A stretch of DNA of 64,000 nt from Microvirga antarctica (GTDB lineage Bacteria > Pseudomonadota > Alphaproteobacteria > Rhizobiales > Beijerinckiaceae), in the NCBI RefSeq assembly GCF_017921815.1, contig NZ_JAGEMM010000008.1, forward strand, positions 62,001-126,000, written 5' to 3'. How positions within the stretch are numbered: position 1 is the first letter of the stretch; every line of letters starts with the position of its first letter. The position numbers were made by a program, and so were the translations under genes. The notes beneath the pieces were generated by a model, which searched no databases, was not told the DNA's origin, and saw only the letters and a program-made list of their open reading frames with translations. Positions 57,421 to 64,000 of the stretch are shown here, piece by piece.

Positions 57421-58341
57421 ATGGCTCCTCCTCCTGTCGGCCCCTCCCGCACAGACGCCGCGCAACCGGCCTGGGACGATCTGCGGATCTTCCTGGGCGT
57501 GGTGGCTCATGGATCGATGAACGGGGCCGGGCGGGCGCTCGGCCAAAGCCAACCCACCATCGCGCGCCGGATCCGGGTGCTGGAGGACGTCCTCGGCGTC
57601 GCCCTGTTCGAGCGCGGCCCGAACCATCTGGCGCTTACGCAGGCGGGCCGCGCCGTGCTCGAGGCAGCGTCTCCCATGGCGGAAGCCGCCGGCGCGGTGC
57701 CGCGGCTCGCCGCCGCCTATCGGGGCGATTCGTCGGCCCCCGTGCGCATCACCGCCACCATGTCGCTGACGCTGTTCCTGTCCCATCATGCGGCAGAAAT
57801 TGCAGCAGCCATCGGGCCGATCGCGCTTGCGTATCTGCCGACCCGCCGGAGGCTCGATCTCGCCACGGGCGAGGCCGACATCGCGCTTCGCATGCGAAGC
57901 CTGCCGGACAGCGACAGCCTCGTGGCCCGCCGGATCGGCCGCATCGCCTTTGCGGTCTATGCCCGCTCGCCGGACGTGGCAGCCGTCATCGTTCCGCCGG
58001 AAGACCCGCTTCTTTCGCAGCAGGCGGCGCTGATCGCGCGCTTTGCCGCCGGACGCCCAATTGCTGCCCGCATCGGCGACATGCCGATCCGCCACCAGGC
58101 GGCAAAATCAGGGCTGGGAGCAGCCGTCCTGCCCTGCTGGCTCGGCGACACCGATCCGGACCTCGTGCGCGTCCTGCCGCCCCCGGACGACATGATCGAG
58201 GACGCCTCCCTCGTGATGCACCGCCGCAGCCGCGACCTTCCCAACGTCAAGACCGTCGCGCAGGCCATCGTGGCCCTCTTCAAGACGCGGCGGGATCTTC
58301 TCGCGGGTCTCGCGCCACGTGATCGGGGCCCGGCTTCCTGA
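57421..58341 (+). CDS. LysR-family transcriptional regulator
   Basis: A 306-residue LysR protein with its helix-turn-helix at residues about 18-78 (DDLRIFLGVVAHGSMNGAGRALGQSQPTIARRIRVLEDVLGVALFERGPNHLALTQAG) and an effector-binding domain after it. The target is unknown: it lies between ccrM and convergent mutY, without a divergent partner gene. No clear ribosome-binding site precedes the ATG. Upstream, 177 bases hold the ccrM hairpin and presumably the LysR promoter. Confidence 0.9.
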   Translation: MAPPPVGPSRTDAAQPAWDDLRIFLGVVAHGSMNGAGRALGQSQPTIARRIRVLEDVLGVALFERGPNHLALTQAGRAVLEAASPMAEAAGAVPRLAAAYRGDSSAPVRITATMSLTLFLSHHAAEIAAAIGPIALAYLPTRRRLDLATGEADIALRMRSLPDSDSLVARRIGRIAFAVYARSPDVAAVIVPPEDPLLSQQAALIARFAAGRPIAARIGDMPIRHQAAKSGLGAAVLPCWLGDTDPDLVRVLPPPDDMIEDASLVMHRRSRDLPNVKTVAQAIVALFKTRRDLLAGLAPRDRGPAS

Positions 58342-58349
58342 TCGAACCG

Positions 58350-59471
58350 TCAGCGTTCGTCCTTGGCTTTCGGCGTTTTCACAGGCGCGGCGCCGGAGCC
58401 GAGCGCATGCGCCAGCACCTTCTTCATGACGCCGGGCAGCGCCTCCTCGTGAAGATCGCGCCGCAGGGTCCAGCGCAGGTCGGCCGGCGCCGGCGTGCCC
58501 TTGGGGACTTTTGCCAGAAACACCGTCAGTTCGAGCGGGAAATGGGTGAAGACGTGACGGACGATGCCGGGCAGGCGCTGCCAGCGCGCTTCCATGGGGG
58601 CGTCCAGCATGGCGTGGGCGGGCTCGTAGGATGGCTCCCAGGCGCTGGTCGGCGTCTCGACCATGCCGCCCAGCAATCCCTGCGGCGGCCGTGTGCGCAG
58701 CAGGATCCCGTCATCGGCCCGCAGCACCACGAAGGCCGCGCCGCGCCGCAGGTCGCCGCTGACCTTCTTGAGTTTCTTCGGATAGAGCTCCTGTGTGCCG
58801 GCAGCCCTTGCCTCGCAGGGGACCATCCACGGGCAGAGCGCGCAGGCGGGCCGTTTCGGCGTGCAGATCGTGGCGCCCAGATCCATCACCGCCTGGGCGA
58901 AATCGCCCGGACGGTCATCCGGCACCAGTTCAAGCGTCAACGCGCGAATCAGTGGCTTGGACTTGGGCAGAGCTTCTTCGATCGCAAACAGGCGGGACAT
59001 GACCCGCTCCACATTGCCGTCGACCGCTGCCGCCCGCTGGTTGAACGCGATGGACGCGACCGCGGCAGCCGTATAAGCCCCGATCCCCGGCAGGGTCAGC
59101 AGCTCCGCCTCGGTTGCGGGAAACCGGCCCCCGTGCCGTTCCATGACGGCGATGGCGCAGGCGTGAAGGTTGCGGGCACGCGAGTAATAGCCCAGGCCTG
59201 CCCAGGCCTGCATGACCGCGTCGACAGGCGCCGCCGCGAGATCCGCAACCGTGGGAAAGCGGTCGAGAAACCGGAGATAGAACGGTTTGACCGCCATGAC
59301 CGTGGTCTGCTGCAGCATGATTTCGGACAGCCAGACCCGATAGGGGGCGGCGATCTCGCCGGGCTCGGCCCGCCAGGGCAGGCTTCGACGGTGCCGGTCG
59401 TACCAGGTCAGCAGATCGGCAGCCGCTGGTCTGGCTTGGGGCTTGGTGGCGCGCGGCGCGGGCGTTAGCAT
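58350..59471 (-). CDS. mutY: A/G-specific adenine glycosylase
   Basis: Removes adenine mispaired with 8-oxoguanine. The 373-residue protein has the helix-hairpin-helix LPGIGAYTAAAVASIAF, catalytic Asp in AAVDGNVERV, the [4Fe-4S] set CTPKRPACALCPWMVPC (C-x6-C-x2-C-x5-C), and a C-terminal NUDIX-like domain that reads the 8-oxoG (RGAAFVVLRADDGILLRTRPPQGLLGGMVETP). The ATG at 59471 follows from the family N-terminus (DLLTWYDRHRRSLPWR). It is divergent from the DUF721 gene with 51 bases between starts. Confidence 0.96.
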   Translation of the reverse strand: MLTPAPRATKPQARPAAADLLTWYDRHRRSLPWRAEPGEIAAPYRVWLSEIMLQQTTVMAVKPFYLRFLDRFPTVADLAAAPVDAVMQAWAGLGYYSRARNLHACAIAVMERHGGRFPATEAELLTLPGIGAYTAAAVASIAFNQRAAAVDGNVERVMSRLFAIEEALPKSKPLIRALTLELVPDDRPGDFAQAVMDLGATICTPKRPACALCPWMVPCEARAAGTQELYPKKLKKVSGDLRRGAAFVVLRADDGILLRTRPPQGLLGGMVETPTSAWEPSYEPAHAMLDAPMEARWQRLPGIVRHVFTHFPLELTVFLAKVPKGTPAPADLRWTLRRDLHEEALPGVMKKVLAHALGSGAAPVKTPKAKDER

Positions 59472-59522
59472 GGGTTGTGGATAGCGATCCTGACCGAATA
59501 ATCCAACGCTGCTTTGGATCAA

Positions 59523-60041
59523 ATGACCATGCGTAAGCCAAGGCCGAGGGCAAAGCCCCTCGCCGATTTTCTTGATCTGTGTCTTGGCCCAAGTCTGGCC
59601 AGGCAGGGCTTTGCCACATCGGACATCATCGTTGCCTGGCCGGAGATCGTCGGCGAGCGCCTCGCGGCCTTCACCCAGCCGCTCAAGATCGAGTGGAAAC
59701 GGAAAGGCCCGCATGCCGACCCGGACGCGAAGGCGGACCCCGCCACCCTGGTGGTGCGCACGGAGAGCGCCTTCGCGCTCGAGATGCAGCATCTGGCCCC
59801 CATCGTCATCGAGCGCGTGAACACCCATTACGGCTGGCGCTGCATCGGCCGCCTGATCCTGAAACAGGGACCCGTGCAGCGCACCGAAAAGATCAAGCGC
59901 CGTCCCCCCAGCCTCAGCGACGACGACCGGGCCCGGATTGCCGCCGCCACGCGGCCGATCGCCGAGGACGGTCTGCGCTCGGCCCTCGACCGGCTCGGCG
60001 TCGCAATTGTGGGCGATGCCCCGCCACGCACGAAAGCGTGA
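59523..60041 (+). CDS. DUF721 (DciA-like) protein
   Basis: A 172-residue protein of the DUF721/DciA family. The N-terminal 100 residues carry the domain (LADFLDLCLGPSLARQGFATSDIIVAWPEIVGERLAAFTQPLKIEW, TLVVRTESAFALEMQHLAPIVIERVNTHYGWRCIGRLILKQG), with a less conserved C-terminal tail. DciA is the ancestral loader of the replicative helicase in bacteria lacking DnaC/DnaI, so a replication role is plausible but not shown for this clade. The start may be ATG 59523 or 59529. It lies between mutY and the dsbA-like gene in the conserved block. Confidence 0.87.
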   Translation: MTMRKPRPRAKPLADFLDLCLGPSLARQGFATSDIIVAWPEIVGERLAAFTQPLKIEWKRKGPHADPDAKADPATLVVRTESAFALEMQHLAPIVIERVNTHYGWRCIGRLILKQGPVQRTEKIKRRPPSLSDDDRARIAAATRPIAEDGLRSALDRLGVAIVGDAPPRTKA

Positions 60042-60115
60042 CGCAGGGGGCGCTTGCCACACATCCGATCTCACTCTACCGCAAGACGCAATTTTCCTCA
60101 GGAGCACTTTCCCCG

Positions 60116-60754
60116 ATGATCACCCGGCGCCAAACGCTTCAGCTTCTCGGAACCGCCGCTGCCACAGCCTTCGTGCTGACGAGCCTGCCTGCTTTCGCCC
60201 AGAACGTCGCGGTCTCGGACCTCGCCGTCCCCGGGCCCATGGGCGACATCGCCCAGGGTCCGGCTGACGCCAAGGTGACCATCATCGAATACGCCTCCAT
60301 GACGTGTTCCCATTGCGCCAGCTTCCACAACACCACCTATCCGGAGCTGAAGAAGCGCTATATCGATACCGGCAAGATCCGGTTCATCCTGCGGGAATTC
60401 CCCCTCGACCCGCTGGCGACGGCCGGATTCATGCTGGCGCGCTGCGATGGCGAGGCCAAATATTACCCGATCACCGACCTTCTCTTCGAGCAGCAGAAGA
60501 ACTGGGCCTTCACCGACAAGCCCCTCGATGCCCTGCGGCAACTGCTGCGCCAGGCCGGTTTTTCACAGGAGAAGTTCGACTCCTGCTTGCAGGATCAGAA
60601 ACTTTATGACGCGGTGAACGCTGTGAAAAATCGCGGCGTCGAACAGTTCAAGGTGGACTCGACCCCGACCTTTTTCATCAATGGTCAGCGTCACCCCGGA
60701 AGCCTGTCAATCGATGAGATCGAGAAAGTCATCAAGCCTCTGCTGGGAGAGTAA
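60116..60754 (+). CDS. DsbA-family thiol oxidoreductase
   Basis: A 212-residue periplasmic thioredoxin-fold protein. The twin-arginine-like signal MITRRQTLQLLGTAAATAFVLTS ends near AFAQ. The active-site motif is Cys64-Ser-His-Cys67 in EYASMTCSHCASFHNTTYPEL, and the cis-Pro loop is VDSTPTFFINGQRHPG. It resembles the DsbA-like group used for disulfide formation or as partner for specific secreted proteins. AGGAG is about 11 bases before the ATG. It lies just upstream of smc in the same orientation. Confidence 0.9.
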   Translation: MITRRQTLQLLGTAAATAFVLTSLPAFAQNVAVSDLAVPGPMGDIAQGPADAKVTIIEYASMTCSHCASFHNTTYPELKKRYIDTGKIRFILREFPLDPLATAGFMLARCDGEAKYYPITDLLFEQQKNWAFTDKPLDALRQLLRQAGFSQEKFDSCLQDQKLYDAVNAVKNRGVEQFKVDSTPTFFINGQRHPGSLSIDEIEKVIKPLLGE

Positions 60755-60799
60755 TCTCCCGCACCCCGCCTGGGCGGGGCAGGCCCGAGGAGCGCGTCG

Positions 60800-63700
60800 A
60801 TGAAATTGACGCGCCTTCGCGTTGCGGGGTTCAAGACCTTCGTCGAGCCGATGGACTTCCTGATCGAGACCGGGCTCACCGGTGTCGTCGGGCCCAATGG
60901 CTGCGGCAAGTCGAACCTCGTCGAGGCCTTGCGCTGGGTGATGGGAGAGAACTCCCACAAGAACATGCGCGCCTCCGGCATGGACGACGTGATCTTCTCC
61001 GGCTCCGGCGGCCGTCCGGCGCGCAACACCGCCGAGGTGATGCTCACCATCGACAATGCGGAGCGCACGGCCCCCGCCGCCTTCAACGATTCCGACCAGC
61101 TCGAGATTTCCCGCAAGATCGAGCGTGACGAAGGCTCGACCTACCGGGTCAACGGCCGCGAGGTGCGCGCCCGAGACGTCCAGATCCTGTTTGCGGACGC
61201 GGCGACCGGCGCGCGCTCGCCCTCGCTCGTCCGCCAGGGGCAGATCAGCGAGATCATCTCCGCCAAGCCTCAATCCCGCCGCCGCATTCTCGAGGACGCG
61301 GCCGGCATCGCCGGGCTGCACGCGCGCCGGCACGAGGCCGAGCTGCGCCTGAAGGCCGCGGAGGACAACCTTCTGCGGGTCGAGGATGTGCTGCGCGAAC
61401 TGGAGACTCAGGTCGACAGCCTGAAACGCCAGGGGCGGCAGGCCTCCCGTTACAAGACGATTTCGGCCGAGATCCGCCGCCTCGAAGCGCTGCTCTTCGC
61501 CATCGGATTCGCTGATGCCCGCGAGCAGGCGGCCGCGTCCGAGCGCCAGGCCGCCGACGACCTCAAGGCAGTGGCGGAGCGCACCGAGGAGCAGGCCCGT
61601 GCGGCGACCGCCCAGGCCATCGCGGCCCACGGCCTGCCGGCGCTGCGCGATGCGGAAGTGAAGGCGGCAGCCGCCGTCCAGCGCCTCACCCACGCCCGCA
61701 ACGAGCTCGATTCCGAGGAACGCCGCGCGAAAGAGCGCGTGACGGAACTCGAACGGCATCTGGGCGACCTCCAGCGCGATCTTGCGAGGGAAACCGCCCA
61801 GCGGACCGATGCCCAGACCACGATCGAGCGGCTGCAGGACGAGTCAGCCGAGATCGCGCTGTCCACCGACGGGGCCGATGATGCCCGCGCCGAGAGCCAG
61901 GAGCGCCTGCGGATCGTCGAGGCCGACCTCGCCGAGGCCGAGGCGGCCCTGTCCGCCCTTCAGGCGCAGACGTCCGATCTCAACGCACGCCGCGCCGCCC
62001 TCGAACGGGCGATTCGCGACGAGAGGGAGCGGGCCGCGCGGTTCACCTCCGAAAAGGAGCGGGTCGAGCGCGACATCGCAGCCCTGTCCGCCTCATCCGA
62101 GGACGGTCCGCCGATCGATCTCCTGCGGGAAGACATGGCCATGGCCGAGGACGCCGTGCAGGAGGCGGAGGCGACCGTCGTGGCGGCCCGCGAGGATCTG
62201 GCTGCCGCCCGCGAGGCTGAAAACCGCCTGCGCCACCCGCTGAACGAAGCCGAACGCAAGGCGCAGCAACTGGAAACCGAGGCGCGGACCCTCGCCAAGC
62301 TCTTCACCTCGGCGACCGACGATCTCTGGCCGCCCGCCCTCGACCAGATCACCGTTCAGAAAGGCTACGAGACCGCGCTGGGCGCTGCCCTCGGGGACGA
62401 TCTCGACGCGTCCACCAATCCGTCCGCGCCGGCCCACTGGGCCGATACGGGCACCGGTGAGGACGATCCCGCCCTGCCCGAGGGGGCAGCCCCGCTTGCC
62501 ACCGTCGCCAGCGCCCCCAGCGCCCTTCAGCGCCGTCTGCGGCAGGTCGGCATCGTCTCGCGGGCGGACGGCCTTCGCCTGCGGGCGCTGTTGAAACCGG
62601 GCCAACGCCTGGTCTCCCGCGAGGGCGACCTGTGGCGCTGGGATGGGTTGACCACGGCCGCCGAGGCGCCGTCCGCCGCCGCGCGGCGGCTGGCCGAGAA
62701 AAACCGCCTCGGAGACCTGGAGCGGGACGCGGCGGAAGCGCGCGAATCGGCCGATCATCTGCGCGCCGAGGCCGAGGAGGCCCTTGCCGCCGTCAAACGG
62801 GCGGCCGGCCTGGAAATGCAGGCCATCGAGATGGCCCGCCAGTCCCGTCAGGCCATCGACGGCGCCCGTCAACGCCTTGCCCAGGCGGAACGGCGCGAGG
62901 CCGAATTGGGCCAGCGCCGCTCCGCGCTTCAGGAGGGGCTTGCCCGCCTGTCGGCGAGCGAAAGCGAAGCGGTCGCGCGCGTTCACGAGGCCGAGGCCGC
63001 CATGGAGGATCTGGCGCCGGCGCCCGATCTCGAAAGCCGGCTTCTCGAGGAGCGCACCCGCGTGGCCGAACGGCGGGCCGCAGCCTCGGAAGCCCGCGCC
63101 GCACTCCAATCCCTCGTTCACGAAGCCGATCTGCGTCGAAGGCGGCAGGATGCGATTGCAGCCGATACCCGCCTGTGGAGCGAGCGGGCCGCCCGCGCTG
63201 CCCGCGCGCTGGAGGATCTGGGCGAGCGCGTCGAGCGGGCCCAGGAGGAACACGAGCGCCTGCTCGAAGCGCCGGACACCTACCTGATGCGTCGCCGCGC
63301 CCTCATGTCCGAGATCGAGGAGGCGGAGGCCCGACGCAAGGAGGCCGCCGATCGCCTTGCCGATGCAGAGACCAACCTCGCCGAAACTGACCGCACCGCC
63401 CGCGCCGCACTGGAAGCGCTAGCCGCCGCCCGCGAGGCGCGTGCCGGCTCGCAGGCGCGCCTTGAGGCTGCCACCGCGCGACTCACCGACATCACCCACA
63501 GCATCGCCGAAACCCTTGAGACGACGCCCGCAGGCCTGATCGAACTCGCGGGGCTGCAGGAGGGGGTGGCCCTGCCGTCTCAAGGGGAGATCGAATCAAA
63601 GCTGCACGGACTGAAAAGCGACCGCGAGCGTCTTGGGGCGGTGAACCTGCGGGCCGATGAGGAACTGACCGATCTCGAAGGCAAGCACACCAGCATCGCC

Positions 63701-64000
63701 ACCGAGCGCGACGATCTGGTCGAGGCCATCAAGCGCCTGCGGCAGGCGATCGGCAGCCTCAACCGCGAAGGCCGCGAGCGCCTGCTGGCCGCCTTCGACG
63801 TGGTCAATGCGCATTTCAAGGAGCTGTTCACGACCCTGTTCGGCGGCGGCACGGCCGAGCTGACGCTGGTCGATTCGGACGACCCGCTCGAGGCCGGGCT
63901 CGACATCCTCGCACGGCCACCCGGCAAGAAGCCCCAGAGCATGACCCTGCTGTCTGGCGGCGAACAGGCGCTCACCGCCACTGCCCTGATCTTCGCGGTG
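60800..64000 (+). CDS. smc: Chromosome segregation protein SMC, 3' end beyond the window
   Basis: The first 1067 codons of an SMC ATPase that compacts and segregates chromosomes with ScpA/ScpB. The head begins with Walker A GPNGCGKSN (31-39), then coiled coil, a shorter hinge around 515-640, the returning coiled coil, and the ABC signature LLSGGEQALTA at the very end (about 1050-1060). Walker B and the last roughly 85 residues of a normal alphaproteobacterial SMC lie past base 64000. GAGGAG is 7 bases before the ATG. The frame is open to the window edge, so this is an incomplete gene rather than a damaged one. Confidence 0.97.
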   Translation, partial: MKLTRLRVAGFKTFVEPMDFLIETGLTGVVGPNGCGKSNLVEALRWVMGENSHKNMRASGMDDVIFSGSGGRPARNTAEVMLTIDNAERTAPAAFNDSDQLEISRKIERDEGSTYRVNGREVRARDVQILFADAATGARSPSLVRQGQISEIISAKPQSRRRILEDAAGIAGLHARRHEAELRLKAAEDNLLRVEDVLRELETQVDSLKRQGRQASRYKTISAEIRRLEALLFAIGFADAREQAAASERQAADDLKAVAERTEEQARAATAQAIAAHGLPALRDAEVKAAAAVQRLTHARNELDSEERRAKERVTELERHLGDLQRDLARETAQRTDAQTTIERLQDESAEIALSTDGADDARAESQERLRIVEADLAEAEAALSALQAQTSDLNARRAALERAIRDERERAARFTSEKERVERDIAALSASSEDGPPIDLLREDMAMAEDAVQEAEATVVAAREDLAAAREAENRLRHPLNEAERKAQQLETEARTLAKLFTSATDDLWPPALDQITVQKGYETALGAALGDDLDASTNPSAPAHWADTGTGEDDPALPEGAAPLATVASAPSALQRRLRQVGIVSRADGLRLRALLKPGQRLVSREGDLWRWDGLTTAAEAPSAAARRLAEKNRLGDLERDAAEARESADHLRAEAEEALAAVKRAAGLEMQAIEMARQSRQAIDGARQRLAQAERREAELGQRRSALQEGLARLSASESEAVARVHEAEAAMEDLAPAPDLESRLLEERTRVAERRAAASEARAALQSLVHEADLRRRRQDAIAADTRLWSERAARAARALEDLGERVERAQEEHERLLEAPDTYLMRRRALMSEIEEAEARRKEAADRLADAETNLAETDRTARAALEALAAAREARAGSQARLEAATARLTDITHSIAETLETTPAGLIELAGLQEGVALPSQGEIESKLHGLKSDRERLGAVNLRADEELTDLEGKHTSIATERDDLVEAIKRLRQAIGSLNREGRERLLAAFDVVNAHFKELFTTLFGGGTAELTLVDSDDPLEAGLDILARPPGKKPQSMTLLSGGEQALTATALIFAV

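Noticed and set aside
60800..64000. Truncated or frameshifted smc
   Set aside because: The frame is uninterrupted up to the last base of the window; the missing end is a window boundary.

Overview
The window is a gene-dense, G+C-rich (roughly two thirds G+C by eye) chromosomal segment of an alphaproteobacterium, most likely of the order Hyphomicrobiales (Rhizobiales). The taxon is inferred from a CcrM-type GANTC methyltransferase next to rnhB, the block rnhB-ccrM-...-mutY-DUF721-dsbA-smc, TIGR02301 and RT0821/Lpp0805-like proteins, a split glycyl-tRNA synthetase (glyQ+glyS), and MEP-pathway isoprenoid genes. About 58 protein genes were recognised, nearly all housekeeping or conserved-neighbourhood genes. 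No rRNA, tRNA, insertion sequence, prophage, integrase or CRISPR array was seen. No gene-free stretch exceeds 300 bases; the longest, 35320-35573, holds the divergent promoters of ppdK and a Ca-binding RTX-like gene.

Layout. 0.1-9.5 kb: lipoprotein, pdxH, an SDR-NUDIX-TIGR02301 run, a LamG protein, dihydroorotase divergent from ygfZ, a PaiB-like flavoprotein, then tag, an HD phosphohydrolase and a CX5R phosphatase. 9.5-17.3 kb: large DUF2339 membrane protein, xseB, dxs, tlyA and a TrmA/RlmD-type RNA methyltransferase, with a Tat-exported superoxide dismutase on the opposite strand between dxs and tlyA. 17.3-32.4 kb: SRAP protein, corA, an acyl-CoA dehydrogenase with a short-chain dehydrogenase, the t6A synthase, wrbA facing a LysR regulator, an AcuI-like reductase with an MFS carrier, a SleB-like cell-wall hydrolase, an XRE regulator divergent from a small membrane protein, and a soluble multi-PAS hybrid histidine kinase. 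32.6-43.4 kb: ppdK, RTX-like protein, L,D-transpeptidase, glyS, glyQ, an S49 peptidase, a Gly/Tyr-rich secreted protein, a tRNA1Val-type methyltransferase and a DUF2007 protein. 43.5-52.6 kb: polyprenyl diphosphate synthase, GST, ispE, a TPR protein, ETF-ubiquinone oxidoreductase, a family-4-like uracil-DNA glycosylase, a zinc metallopeptidase and moaB. 52.6-64 kb: small GT2-like protein, PA0069-type radical SAM, a two-gene cassette of unknown function with lower G+C, rnhB, ccrM, a LysR regulator, mutY, a DUF721/DciA-like protein, a DsbA-like protein and the 5' 1067 codons of smc, cut by the window end.

How genes work together. Several DNA-maintenance functions are present (Tag, SRAP, UDG, MutY, NUDIX, XseB, RNase HII, SMC, CcrM). 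dxs, ispE and the polyprenyl synthase supply isoprenoids and quinone side chains, which ETF-QO needs to pass acyl-CoA-derived electrons to the chain. Envelope functions include SleB-like hydrolase, L,D-transpeptidase, exported SOD and DsbA.

The strongest leads for something undescribed are: the translationally coupled low-G+C pair at 54482-55152 with a C-terminally membrane-anchored protein; the uracil-DNA glycosylase that keeps only two of the four expected Fe-S cysteines; the dihydroorotase whose HxH metal motif reads QxH; and the ccrM 5' region, with a TTAA palindrome and an RTG-repeat N-terminal extension.
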